Below, piece after piece: positions 33,342 to 41,765 of a DNA stretch of 64,000 nucleotides (position 1 is the stretch's first letter; each line of letters opens with the position of its first letter). Source of the stretch: Alicycliphilus sp. UBA6560 (GTDB taxonomy: Bacteria > Pseudomonadota > Gammaproteobacteria > Burkholderiales > Burkholderiaceae_C); contig DJJU01000006.1 of the NCBI GenBank assembly GCA_002434305.1, positions 186,001-250,000 of the forward strand, given 5' to 3'. The translations under genes and the position numbers were made by a program. The notes below the pieces were generated by a model. That model saw only the letters and a program-made list of their open reading frames with translations. It had not been told where the DNA came from and did not search any database.

Positions 33342-35053
33342 CAGTGGTCGGTTGCAGGGGCGGGCAGCACGGCGCGGCGCAGCACCAGCAGGCGGTCGCT
33401 GCGCTCGGTCGGACGGCTCACGCTGGCCACCAGCTCCCAGCGCTCGGCCGGCCCGGCCGCGGCCAGGCGGGCGCGGGCGTCGCCGTCGGCGATCAGCCAG
33501 TCGCAGCGGGCGGCCTGCGCAGCGGGCACCACCTCCAGGCCGCCGTGGTAGGACAGGGCGGCCAGCTGCGCGCGGCTCAGGTCCAGGCCGGACACGCAGC
33601 CCGGCTGTGGCCCCAGCACGGCGGAGACACCGGCGATCTGCGGCGCAAAGCTGCGGCCATAGTCCAAGAGCGGGAGCCACAGCGTCATGACCAGCAGCCA
33701 GCCCAGCGTAGCGCCGGTGGCGGGCAGCACCAGGCTCTTCCACAACGCGGCGCGGTGGCGCCCAGCGCGCCACCACACCAGCGCGCCCCAGGCCAGCGTG
33801 GCGGCTACCGCCACGGCGAAGGCCACGATGGAGAACTGCGGCACGTAGCCTGGCGCCAGCCGTGCCACATTGGCCGCCGGCTTGGCCGGCACGCCGGTCT
33901 GCACCGCCAGCCAGACCACCCACACGGCGATGGCGCCGATGCTGAAGAACAGCAGCGTGAACCAGTCGACGAGCGCCGCCAGGCCCCGGCGCAGCGTGGG
34001 CAGGGCGAACGCGGCCAGCGTGGCCAGGGCCGGCAGGGCCAGCAGCAGGGCGCGGTCGGCCGGCTGGGTCAGCAGCGCCGTGCCGGCCGAAACTAGTGCG
34101 AACCACAGCGGCAGCCACAGGTGGCGGTGCCAGGCGCGGCTGGCGATCTGCTGTCGCCAGCGCCAGCAGGTCCACAGCGCTAGCGGCCAGGCCGGCCAGG
34201 TGAACCAGATGAAAAGGCGCACCAGGCTTTGCCACTGCTTGGCCTCTTCATAGCTGACGACGCGCCAGCGCCACAGCCCCAGTGCCGTGGCCAGCAGCGC
34301 GGCGGCCGCTGTCAGCGCCAGCAGCAGGGCGGTACCCACGGTACGCTGGCGCGGCGTGGCCGGCAGTGCTTGCCACGCCAGCCAAGCGCTGCCCATGCCC
34401 AGTAGCGCCGCCATGGTCGGCGCGCCGCTCAGCACCAGCCCGGCGAGGCCCGAGGCGGCCGCCGCAGCGCCCCAGGCCAGGCGCGCCGGCAGCAGCGCGC
34501 CGCCAGCGAATACCAGGGTGCTGCAGGCCAGCTGGGTCAGGTAGCTGGTGGTCTCGTGCGAGTACTGCATCAGCCCCAGGCAGGCGATCAGGGCCAGCAG
34601 GGCCGCGTCGGCCATGGTGCGGGCGTAGTCCACGGGGCTGGCCTCGCCGCCGAAGGCGAAGGCCACCGGCTGTGCGCCGGGACTGCGCGCCAGCTCGCGT
34701 ACGGCGTACCAGGTCGCGGCAAAGGTCAGGGCCAGCAGCGCCATGAAGGGCATGCGCGCGGCCAGGGCCGCTGGCAGCCAGCCGTCCAGCCCCTGGATGG
34801 CCCAGGCGCCCAGCCAGTAGGGCAGCAGGCCGTCGGTGTCCGGCGGCAGGCCGGCCAGCAGCGGCGCGGACCAGTCCGTGCGCCCCAGGGCCAGTTCGCG
34901 CATGTAGCCGAAGGCGGTCATGTCCTCGCCGCGCCAGGGCGTGCGGCCCAGGTAGCCGGCCACGGTGTAGGCCAGGCACAGCAGCGCCAGCGCCCAGCGC
35001 GGTAGCGGGCGCACGGCGTTACGGGCAACGATGGCGGGGGAGGGCAGGTTCAC
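33341..35053 (-). CDS. Polytopic membrane protein, GT-C glycosyltransferase-like
   Basis: About 570 residues with some 12 hydrophobic segments and a soluble C-terminal domain (CDWLIADGDARARL). The first loop after helix 1 (GRTPWRGEDMTAFGYMRELA, then WSAPLLAGLPPDTDGLLPYW) resembles the catalytic loop of ArnT/PMT-type GT-C enzymes that use a lipid-linked sugar: an acidic pair (ED) and a PLxYW-like motif. A GTG at 35053 (VNLPSPAIV) is the best start I can see, with a weak ribosome site. The stop overlaps the MATE start by one base. Family call is moderate; donor and acceptor are unknown. Confidence 0.68.
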   Translation of the reverse strand: MNLPSPAIVARNAVRPLPRWALALLCLAYTVAGYLGRTPWRGEDMTAFGYMRELALGRTDWSAPLLAGLPPDTDGLLPYWLGAWAIQGLDGWLPAALAARMPFMALLALTFAATWYAVRELARSPGAQPVAFAFGGEASPVDYARTMADAALLALIACLGLMQYSHETTSYLTQLACSTLVFAGGALLPARLAWGAAAAASGLAGLVLSGAPTMAALLGMGSAWLAWQALPATPRQRTVGTALLLALTAAAALLATALGLWRWRVVSYEEAKQWQSLVRLFIWFTWPAWPLALWTCWRWRQQIASRAWHRHLWLPLWFALVSAGTALLTQPADRALLLALPALATLAAFALPTLRRGLAALVDWFTLLFFSIGAIAVWVVWLAVQTGVPAKPAANVARLAPGYVPQFSIVAFAVAVAATLAWGALVWWRAGRHRAALWKSLVLPATGATLGWLLVMTLWLPLLDYGRSFAPQIAGVSAVLGPQPGCVSGLDLSRAQLAALSYHGGLEVVPAAQAARCDWLIADGDARARLAAAGPAERWELVASVSRPTERSDRLLVLRRAVLPAPATDH

Positions 35054-35148
35054 GCTGGAGGCAGGACAAGGCGGCGGCTGCCGCGACCGGCTGGAGGATA
35101 GCGGGGAAAACGCGCATGTCAGGCGCCGCGCGGCGCAGGGCGCGAGCA

Positions 35149-35183
35149 AGAAAAAAGGCAGCGCGGCGTGCCGGGCTGCCTTT
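35149..35183 (-). terminator. Intrinsic terminator of the L31 gene
   Basis: On the minus strand AAGGCAGC and GCTGCCTT pair around a 12-base GC-rich loop, followed by TTTTTTC. It lies about 55 bases past the L31 stop. Confidence 0.8.
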
Positions 35184-35235
35184 GTGGGGGGGGCTGTGGC
35201 GCGCGCGGGGCGCTGCCGCAGCCTGCCTGCGGTGC

Positions 35236-35496
35236 TTACTTCGCGGCTGCGGTGCTCTTGCCAAAGCGGTTGCGGAAGCGCTCCACGCGGCCGCCCATGT
35301 TGTCCACGGACTTTTGCGTGCCGGTGTAGAACGGGTGCGACTCGGAGGACGTGTCCAGCTTGTACAGGGGGTATTCCTTGCCCTCGAAGGTGTCGGTTTC
35401 CTTCGTGTTCACGCACGAGCGCGTCACGAACTTGAAGCCGTTGGACAGGTCCACGAAGAGCACTTCGCGGTAGGTGGGGTGGATGCCTTCTTTCAT
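35236..35496 (-). CDS. rpmE2: 50S ribosomal protein L31 type B
   Basis: An 86-residue large-subunit protein. MKEGIHPTYREVLFVDLSNG and ESHPFYTGTQKSVDNMGGRV are L31 signatures. Only one Cys is present, so this is the zinc-free (C-minus) form, which in many bacteria is made under zinc limitation. In this lineage it may be the main copy; a second L31 gene elsewhere cannot be excluded. It stands alone between two minus-strand genes. Confidence 0.95.
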   Translation of the reverse strand: MKEGIHPTYREVLFVDLSNGFKFVTRSCVNTKETDTFEGKEYPLYKLDTSSESHPFYTGTQKSVDNMGGRVERFRNRFGKSTAAAK

Positions 35497-35622
35497 GGTC
35501 TTGCCTCAGCAGTCAGCGGCGGCAGCCGTGCCGGATGGGAAACAACCCTTGTTTCGCAAAACATCCAGCGTACTTGCCGCACAGGAAAAGCCCGCGATTA
35601 TACCGCGCGGCGCCAAGAGGGG

Positions 35623-37029
35623 CTACGCCTGACCCAGTGCCAGCGTGGCGTAGGCCTTGTCCAGCGCCTCGATACCGTGGCGCAGCACCTGGGCCGCGTC
35701 CACGCCGCAGGCCGCGGCAGGCACATCCAGCGCCTCGGTCTCGGGGTTTTCGTGGGCGCGCGCCAGGGCCAGCGCATCGCCGTAGATGCCCGGCTGGCCC
35801 AGCAGTGCCTGCTGCACGGCGTCCGGCAGGCGGGCGGCCTGGGCCAGCGCGGGCAGGCTCTGTCCGGTCAGCAGGTCGAGCATCGAAAACAGACCCTGCA
35901 GGAACAGCTCGTCCGGGCGGTCGGGCACACGGCCCTGGCCGGCCAGGCCTTCCAGAAAAAAGGCCCGCGTGAGGGCCTGCTCGGACAGCAGCCGCTCGCG
36001 GAAACCCGCCTGGCGGATGTCAAACAGCAGCAGCGACAGCCATCGGTAGCAGCGTTCGCGCCCGAGCAGCTGCAGAGCCGAGTCGATGGTCAGCACCGGC
36101 TCGCGCAGGCCCATGGCGGGCGAGTTCAGGTAGCGCAACAGCTTGAAGGTCATCACCGGGTCGGTGGTGATCTGCCGGGCAATGCTGCGCAGGTCTTCAT
36201 CGCCGCGCAGCAGGTTCAAGAGCTTGAGGGTAAGCGCCTGATTGGTTTCGCTCTGGGGCGGGTGCCAGTCGTCGCGGCGGGTGACGAAATCGCCCAGAAA
36301 GTAGTCGAATCCCATCCGGAAGCACAGGTGGAATTCCTCGTAAGCGCGCAGCTCCTGCGCCATCAGCCGCAGGGCAGGCGCCTGGGGCGGGTGCTGGCGC
36401 TGCAGGGACTGGCGCAGCGCGTCCAGTTGCAGGCCATCCATTCCAGCGGTCTGGAACTGCACGTACTCGCCCTGGGCGGCCAGTTGCTCCAGGGCCGGAT
36501 GCTCGGCCAGCGCGCGGGCGTCCAGTACCCAGCCGATGGCAAAGCCCGCCTGGCGCAGGGCGTCCAGTCGGGGCAGCAGCAGCTCGGGCCGCAGCGGCTG
36601 GCGGCCGGGTTTGAGCATCAGCACGCTGTTGTGCGCGGGCAGTCGGTCCAGCAGCGGGTTGTCCAGCGACACCGGCGACAGGCCGACGAAGGCCAGGCGG
36701 TGGCCCAGCAGGCTGTGGATGCCCAGCGACGCCAGGCTGCGCAGCAGGACGTCGTCATAGACCTTGTGCCGCAGGTCCTGCTTGCCCTGCAAGCGCGACT
36801 GCAGGTTGTTCTGCAGATTGAAGGTGTAGCCGGCGATGCGCTCGTCGCGGCCCAGCACGGGCTCGCGGCGCACGAAGGAGGGCGTGGCCGCCGGTGCGCT
36901 GGCCGTGGCCAGGGGCGCCAGCCGGTCCAGCGCTTCGAACTGCTGTCGGCTGCGCAGCTCGGGCGACGGCGGTGGTGGCGTGGGCGCTGGGCGCGAGCGC
37001 CCCAGCAGGCGGCGCAGGATGTCGAGCAT
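35623..37029 (-). CDS. EAL-like plus HDOD signalling protein (YuxH type)
   Basis: A 468-residue cytoplasmic protein. After a Pro-rich start, residues about 50-245 resemble a degenerate EAL phosphodiesterase (VRREPVLGRDERIAGYTFN, then FAIGWVLDARALAEHPAL); the EAL catalytic motif itself is not evident, so activity is doubtful. Residues about 255-450 form an HDOD domain (LNLLRGDEDLRSIARQITTD, PVMTFKLLRYLNSPAMGL, LLGRERCYRWLSLLLFDI). Such proteins are found in motility and c-di-GMP circuits. It sits just downstream of rho on the same strand. Confidence 0.86.
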   Translation of the reverse strand: MLDILRRLLGRSRPAPTPPPPSPELRSRQQFEALDRLAPLATASAPAATPSFVRREPVLGRDERIAGYTFNLQNNLQSRLQGKQDLRHKVYDDVLLRSLASLGIHSLLGHRLAFVGLSPVSLDNPLLDRLPAHNSVLMLKPGRQPLRPELLLPRLDALRQAGFAIGWVLDARALAEHPALEQLAAQGEYVQFQTAGMDGLQLDALRQSLQRQHPPQAPALRLMAQELRAYEEFHLCFRMGFDYFLGDFVTRRDDWHPPQSETNQALTLKLLNLLRGDEDLRSIARQITTDPVMTFKLLRYLNSPAMGLREPVLTIDSALQLLGRERCYRWLSLLLFDIRQAGFRERLLSEQALTRAFFLEGLAGQGRVPDRPDELFLQGLFSMLDLLTGQSLPALAQAARLPDAVQQALLGQPGIYGDALALARAHENPETEALDVPAAACGVDAAQVLRHGIEALDKAYATLALGQA

Positions 37030-37063
37030 GGTGGTGCGCTGGCCCGATGCCGCCGTGGGTGCC

Positions 37064-38326
37064 TTAGCCGCCGCGGCGCATGGCCTCGAAGAATTCGACG
37101 TTGTTCTTCGTCTCCTTCATTTTCTTGATCATCAGCTCCATGGACTCGATCTCGTCCATGTTGTACATGAACTGGCGCAGGATGCGGGTCTTTTGCAGGA
37201 TCTCGGGCGGCAGCAGCAGCTCTTCGCGGCGCGTGCCGCTCTTGTTCATCTCGATGGCGGGGAACACGCGCTTTTCATAGAGGCGCCGGCTCAGGTGCAC
37301 CTCGCTGTTGCCCGTGCCCTTGAATTCCTCGAAGATCACCTCGTCCATGCGGCTGCCGGTGTCCACCAGTGCCGTGGCGATGATGGTCAGCGAGCCGCCT
37401 TCCTCGACCTTGCGTGCCGCGCCGAAAAAACGCTTGGGACGCTGCAGCGCATTGGAGTCCACGCCGCCCGATAGCACCTTGCCGCTGGAGGGCACGACGT
37501 TGTTGTAGGCGCGGGCCAGGCGGGTGATGGAGTCCAGCAGGATCACCACGTCCTTCTTCAGCTCGACCAGACGCTTGGCGCGCTCGATGACCATCTCGGC
37601 CACGTGCACGTGGCGCGCCGCGGGTTCGTCGAAGGTGGAGGCAATGATCTCGCCCTTGACCGAGCGCTGCATCTCGGTCACTTCCTCGGGCCGTTCGTCC
37701 ACCAGCAGCACCATCAGGTGCACGTCCGGGTTGTTGGCGGTGATGGCGTGGGCGATGTGCTGCATCATCACCGTCTTGCCGCTCTTCGGGGGGGCGACGA
37801 TCAGCGCGCGCTGGCCGCGGCCGATGGGGGCGATGATGTCGATGATGCGGCCGGTGATGTTTTCTTCGCCCTTGATGTCGCGCTCGAGCTTCATCTGCTC
37901 CTTGGGGAACAGCGGCGTCAAGTTCTCGAACATCACCTTGTGCTTGTTCTGCTCGGGCGCCATGCCGTTGACCTTGTCCAGCTTGGTCAGGGCAAAGTAG
38001 CGCTCGCCGTCCTTGGGGATGCGCACCTCGCCCTCGATCATGTCGCCGGTGTGCAGGTTGAAGCGGCGCACCTGGCTGGGCGAGATGTAGATGTCGTCGG
38101 TGCTGGCGGTGTAGCTGGTGTCCGGGCTGCGCAGGAAGCCAAAGCCGTCGGGCAGGATCTCCAGCACACCGTCGGCGAACACCTGTTCGCCCGCCTTGGC
38201 GCGTTTCTTGATGATGGCGAACATCAGCTCCTGCTTGCGCATCCGGCCGCCGTTTTCGATCTCCAGCGCTTCGGCTTGCTTGAGCACTTCGGACACGTGC
38301 AAAGCCTTGAGTTCGTTGAGGTGCAT
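37064..38326 (-). CDS. rho: Transcription termination factor Rho
   Basis: Hexameric RNA helicase, 420 residues. The N-terminal helical part (MHLNELKALHVSEVLKQAEA) and CSD-like RNA site (DGFGFLRSPDTSYTASTDDI) precede the ATPase with Walker A APPKSGKTVMMQHIAHAI, Walker B VVILLDSITRLARAYN and the R-loop/Q-loop region GGVDSNALQRPKRFFGAARK. Nothing is missing. A 264-base gap separates it from trxA upstream, with a C-rich leader. Confidence 0.98.
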   Translation of the reverse strand: MHLNELKALHVSEVLKQAEALEIENGGRMRKQELMFAIIKKRAKAGEQVFADGVLEILPDGFGFLRSPDTSYTASTDDIYISPSQVRRFNLHTGDMIEGEVRIPKDGERYFALTKLDKVNGMAPEQNKHKVMFENLTPLFPKEQMKLERDIKGEENITGRIIDIIAPIGRGQRALIVAPPKSGKTVMMQHIAHAITANNPDVHLMVLLVDERPEEVTEMQRSVKGEIIASTFDEPAARHVHVAEMVIERAKRLVELKKDVVILLDSITRLARAYNNVVPSSGKVLSGGVDSNALQRPKRFFGAARKVEEGGSLTIIATALVDTGSRMDEVIFEEFKGTGNSEVHLSRRLYEKRVFPAIEMNKSGTRREELLLPPEILQKTRILRQFMYNMDEIESMELMIKKMKETKNNVEFFEAMRRGG

Positions 38327-38481
38327 GTAGTGACTCCTTGAGCGGAGTGAGGACAGGTGTCTTGGGGTGGGAGGGGCTGCGTTCCATGCGTGCCACGGAG
38401 CGTGGCGTGGAGGACGAGCCGGTGATCCGGGCCCGCCGCGACTGTGGGTGGTGCGGCGGTGCGATCAGCGTGCAAATTATG
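38327..38481 (-). promoter_or_regulatory. rho leader with possible promoter
   Basis: A CATAAT hexamer on the minus strand (38476-38481) could be the -10, giving a leader of about 140 bases. That leader is long, rich in C (for example CTCCCACCCCAAGACACCTG) and holds a small hairpin (GCCACGCTCCGTGGC). In other bacteria rho limits its own transcription through such a leader; here that is inference. Confidence 0.38.
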
Positions 38482-38532
38482 ACAGGAAATCCCCGCAGGC
38501 CTGCAGCGCGTTGCGCCTGGCCTGGGCTACGG

Positions 38533-38564
38533 GGCAAAACAAAGCGGCTGCGCCAGGCAGCCGC
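38533..38564 (-). terminator. Intrinsic terminator of trxA
   Basis: On the minus strand GCGGCTGC, five bases, GCAGCCGC, then TTTGTTTTG. It lies about 25 bases past the trxA stop and isolates rho from trxA. Confidence 0.84.
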
Positions 38565-38589
38565 GGTGTGCCGGCAGGGCCGGCGAATA

Positions 38590-38922
38590 TCAGGCCAGTT
38601 GCTGGTCGATAAAGGCCGTGAGTTGCGCCTTGCTGAGCGCGCCCACCTTGGTGGCGGCCAGCTGGCCGTCCTTGAACAGCATCAGCGTCGGGATGCCGCG
38701 GATGCCGAACTTGGCCGGCACCTCGCGGTTGTCGTCCACGTTCATCTTGGCCACCGTCAGGCGGCCCTGGTAGGCGCTGGCGACCTCGTCCAGGATGGGT
38801 GCGATCATCTTGCAGGGACCGCACCACTCGGCCCAGTAATCCACCAGCACCGGGGTGCTGGCCTTGAGCACGTCGGCGTCGAAGCTGGCGTCGCTGAGTT
38901 GCTTGATGAGTTCGCTGGCCAT
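38590..38922 (-). CDS. trxA: Thioredoxin 1
   Basis: A 110-residue disulfide reductant with the active site WCGPC (Cys34 and Cys37) in VLVDYWAEWCGPCKMIAPIL. The cis-Pro loop is present in FGIRGIPTLMLFKDGQ. A GAAGGAAAC ribosome site precedes the ATG. The trxA-rho order is widely conserved in proteobacteria. Confidence 0.98.
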   Translation of the reverse strand: MASELIKQLSDASFDADVLKASTPVLVDYWAEWCGPCKMIAPILDEVASAYQGRLTVAKMNVDDNREVPAKFGIRGIPTLMLFKDGQLAATKVGALSKAQLTAFIDQQLA

Positions 38923-39032
38923 GGGCGTTTCCTTCGGTTCCTTCCCGTGTCTGGGGCTGTCTGCTGCGTTTAAAGTCCGGTCATTGTGACAGAAACCCGA
39001 ACCCCGCGCGGCGCTGCGGCCGTATCCCCGAT

Positions 39033-39049
39033 GCTATGACAGTCATAGC
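39033..39049. promoter_or_regulatory. Perfect palindrome over the addB start codon
   Basis: GCTATGAC, one central A, GTCATAGC: eight-base arms, fully symmetric, with the ATG of the addB-like gene inside the left arm. It could be a protein-binding site or an mRNA hairpin that hides the start codon. Confidence 0.45.
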
Positions 39050-41591
39050 GACAGACGATTGCCCGGCGCAGGGCTGGAGCGAGGTGTTCGCCCGCGTGCA
39101 GGCTCTCGCCGCCGAGCGTGGGGTACGCCTGTGCGCCGTGGTGGTGCTGGTGCCCTACGCCCAGCTCATGGCCCAGGCCGGCCGGCAGTGGCAGCGCCTG
39201 TACTCCCAGGGTTTCTCCCCGCGTTTTGAAACCACGCGCAACTGGGCGGGACGGTTCGCAGCCCCCGCGCCGCACGCCAGCGAATACACGGGCGAGAGGG
39301 CGCGCGACGCCATCACCGCCCGCGCCTTGCTGGAGCGCGCCGGCCTGGCCGAGCACCGCGAGATGCTGGCGCAATTGGTGCTCGAGATGGCCGGCCAGCT
39401 GGCCAGCGCGGTGGCCGCCGTCGCGCCCGACCAGCGCCCGCAGTGGGGCGAGGCGGCGCGCGCGCTGCTGCCTGCCGGCGGCGAGGGCGCCGCGCTGCGT
39501 TTCGAAGCGGCCGCCGCGCGCATCGCGCTGGAATGGGTGCTGGCCTCGCGCCACGCCGGCGACGTGCTGTTCACGCCGTTGGCGCGCCAGGCAGCGCGGC
39601 TGCTGGTGGTATTGGAAGGTCTGCAGCCCGATCCGCTGGCCCGCGCGCTGCTGGCGCACTGGGGTAACGACGGCTGGTCCGCCTCCCTGCATCTGCCCGT
39701 TGCCGACGCGCCGCGCATCGCATTGCACACCGTGGACGACGGCGAGGCCGAGGCCCAGCGCGCCGCCGCCTGCGTGCTGACCCACCTGGCGGCCGGCCGC
39801 GCCCCAGTAGCGCTGGCCGCCACCGACCGCGCGCTGACCCGCCGCATCAGCGCCCTGCTGCACGCTGCCGGCGTCAGCGTGCAGGACGAGTCCGGTTGGA
39901 CGCTGTCCACCACGCGGGCGGCCGCTCGGCTCATGGCGCTGCTGCGCGCCTGTGCCTGGGACGCGCCGGCCGACGAGGTGCTGGACTGGCTTAAGCATTG
40001 CCCCGGCGCCGATGCATCGGCGCTGCGCGCGCTGGAGCGCTGGCTGCGTCGCCAGGGCACGCGCCAGTGGAGCGCTGGCGCCGCCGAGCTGGCCGCGCGC
40101 AGCGCCCACCTGCCGCTCGAGGCCGCGCTGGCCGCGCAGTGCGAGCACTGGCGCAGCCAGCTGCAGGCGGCGCGCCCGCTGGCCGCCTGGCTGGCGGCGC
40201 TGCGCCAGCTGCTGCAGGACTGCGGCGCCTGGGACGCCCTGCAGGCCGACGCCGCCGGCGAGCGCGTGCTGGCCGAGCTGCGTCTGCCGCCCGGCCTGGG
40301 CGACGACCTGCATGCCGTGGACGGTGCGGGCCGGCGCCTGAACCTGGCCGAGTTCACCCGCTGGGCCGGCGAGGTGCTGGAAAGCGCCCGCTACCGCCCC
40401 GAATACCCGGAAGGCGCGCCCGTCGTGGTGCTGCCCCTGGCGCAGCTGCTGGCGCGGCCCTTCGCAGCGCTGGTCGTGCCCGGCTGCGATGAAAAGCGCC
40501 TGCAGGCCGCCCCCGAGCCGCCCGGCCCGTGGACAGCCGCGCAGCGCGAAGGCCTGGGCCTGCCCACGCGCGAGGCGCTGGCCCAGGCCCAGCGCGCCGC
40601 CTGGCAGTACGCGCTGGGTCTGCCGCATGTGGAGCTGGTCTGGCGCACCGGCGACGGGCGCAGCGAGCCGCTGCTGGCCAGCCCGCTGGTGCAGGCGCTG
40701 CGTCTGTTGGACGTGGCTGGGCAGGGGCAGGACGCCTGCGTGCCGCGCGCCGTCACTGCCGCACCCGTGGCCCGGCCCCGGGCCGACGGCCGTGCGCTGC
40801 CGCTGGCGCGGCTGTCTGCGTCCGCCTATGCCGACCTGCGGCACTGCCCCTACCGCTTCTTCGCGCTGCGCCAGCTGGGCTTGCAGGAAGACGGTGAGCT
40901 GGACGGCCAGGTGGACAAGCGCGACTTCGGCACCTGGCTGCACCGGCTGCTGCAGCACTTCCACGAAGGACTGGGCACGGCCGCCAGCGCCGCCGAGCGC
41001 GTCGCGCTGATGGACGAGGCCGCGGCGCGCGCCACACACGAGTTGCGCCTGGAGGGTGGCGACTTCCTGCCCTGGACCAGCGGCTGGCCCCTGCTGCGCG
41101 ACGGCTACCTGAGCTGGCTGAGCGGCTACGAGGCCGGCGAGGGTGGTGCCTTCACCCACGCCGAGCTGCACGCCCGCCAGCCGCTGGACAGCGGCGTCGA
41201 GCTGATCGGCACGCTGGACCGGGTGGACGTGATCCAGCCCGCGGGGCAGCCGCCCGTGCACCTGATCATCGACTACAAGAGCGAAAACGCCATGCGCACC
41301 CGCGAGCGCATCGGCGCCGGCGGCGAGGACATTCAATTGGCTTTCTACGCCGCGCTCATGCCGCCGGGCCACACGCTGCGCGCCGCCTACCTGAACGTGG
41401 GCGAGCGCGGCGAGACCCGGCTGTACGAGCAGGACGGCCTGCAGCAGCTGCACCAGCAGCTGCTGCGCTCCATCGAGCAGGACATGGCGCGTATTGCCGA
41501 AGGCGCGCCCCTGCAGGCGCTGGGCGAGGGCGCCGTGTGCGACTGGTGCGCCGCGCGCGGCCTGTGCCGCAAGGACTTCTGGAATGAGTAG
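39036..41591 (+). CDS. addB: AddB-like helicase-nuclease subunit (PD-(D/E)XK, iron-sulfur)
   Basis: An 851-residue protein that would pair with the AddA-like protein downstream to resect double-strand breaks. The N-terminal part is an inactive-helicase-like region. The C-terminal nuclease has the core HLIIDYKSENAM (DYK near residue 746) and QLAFYAALM. One Cys lies before it (RHCPYRFFALRQL, about residue 604) and three near the end (CDWCAARGLC, about 835-845), the four-Cys 4Fe-4S staple of AddB and Cas4-type nucleases. No Shine-Dalgarno is seen and the ATG lies in a palindrome. Exact subfamily is uncertain, so the symbol is by analogy. Confidence 0.86.
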   Translation: MTVIATDDCPAQGWSEVFARVQALAAERGVRLCAVVVLVPYAQLMAQAGRQWQRLYSQGFSPRFETTRNWAGRFAAPAPHASEYTGERARDAITARALLERAGLAEHREMLAQLVLEMAGQLASAVAAVAPDQRPQWGEAARALLPAGGEGAALRFEAAAARIALEWVLASRHAGDVLFTPLARQAARLLVVLEGLQPDPLARALLAHWGNDGWSASLHLPVADAPRIALHTVDDGEAEAQRAAACVLTHLAAGRAPVALAATDRALTRRISALLHAAGVSVQDESGWTLSTTRAAARLMALLRACAWDAPADEVLDWLKHCPGADASALRALERWLRRQGTRQWSAGAAELAARSAHLPLEAALAAQCEHWRSQLQAARPLAAWLAALRQLLQDCGAWDALQADAAGERVLAELRLPPGLGDDLHAVDGAGRRLNLAEFTRWAGEVLESARYRPEYPEGAPVVVLPLAQLLARPFAALVVPGCDEKRLQAAPEPPGPWTAAQREGLGLPTREALAQAQRAAWQYALGLPHVELVWRTGDGRSEPLLASPLVQALRLLDVAGQGQDACVPRAVTAAPVARPRADGRALPLARLSASAYADLRHCPYRFFALRQLGLQEDGELDGQVDKRDFGTWLHRLLQHFHEGLGTAASAAERVALMDEAAARATHELRLEGGDFLPWTSGWPLLRDGYLSWLSGYEAGEGGAFTHAELHARQPLDSGVELIGTLDRVDVIQPAGQPPVHLIIDYKSENAMRTRERIGAGGEDIQLAFYAALMPPGHTLRAAYLNVGERGETRLYEQDGLQQLHQQLLRSIEQDMARIAEGAPLQALGEGAVCDWCAARGLCRKDFWNE

Positions 41592-41596
41592 CAGGG

Positions 41597-41760
41597 ACAC
41601 CCCCGTGAGGCGCTGCGCGCCTTCCCCCCTCTCTCTACGCGCTGCGCGCTCCGGGAGGGGGGGACGACGCCTTCGCTGCGGGGCGGCCATTGCTTGGCGT
41701 CTGCTGGCCTGCGTCGCGCCAGTTGCGTGGGGCGTGGGTGCTGCATGGCGTACTGGACGA
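41597..41760. repeat. Long dispersed repeat (R2), copy A
   Basis: About 160 bases that align end to end with 49723-49876: ACACCCCCGTGAGGCGCTGC at the start, a CTTCCCCCCTC / GGGAGGGGGGG complementary pair around GCGCTGCGCGC, then GACGACGCC, TGGCGTCTGCTGGC and CGCGCCAGTTGCGTGG. It separates addB from addA and ends five bases before the addA ATG. Confidence 0.85.
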
Positions 41761-41765
41761 GAAAA

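Noticed and set aside
39031..39056. Pho box at the trxA/addB gap
   Set aside because: On the minus strand CTGTCGC and CTGTCAT occur, but the spacing is 12 bases and the site overlaps a stronger explanation, the perfect palindrome.
41592..41765. Small protein gene between addB and addA
   Set aside because: The gap is repeat R2; open frames in it are short and also occur in no matching form in copy B.
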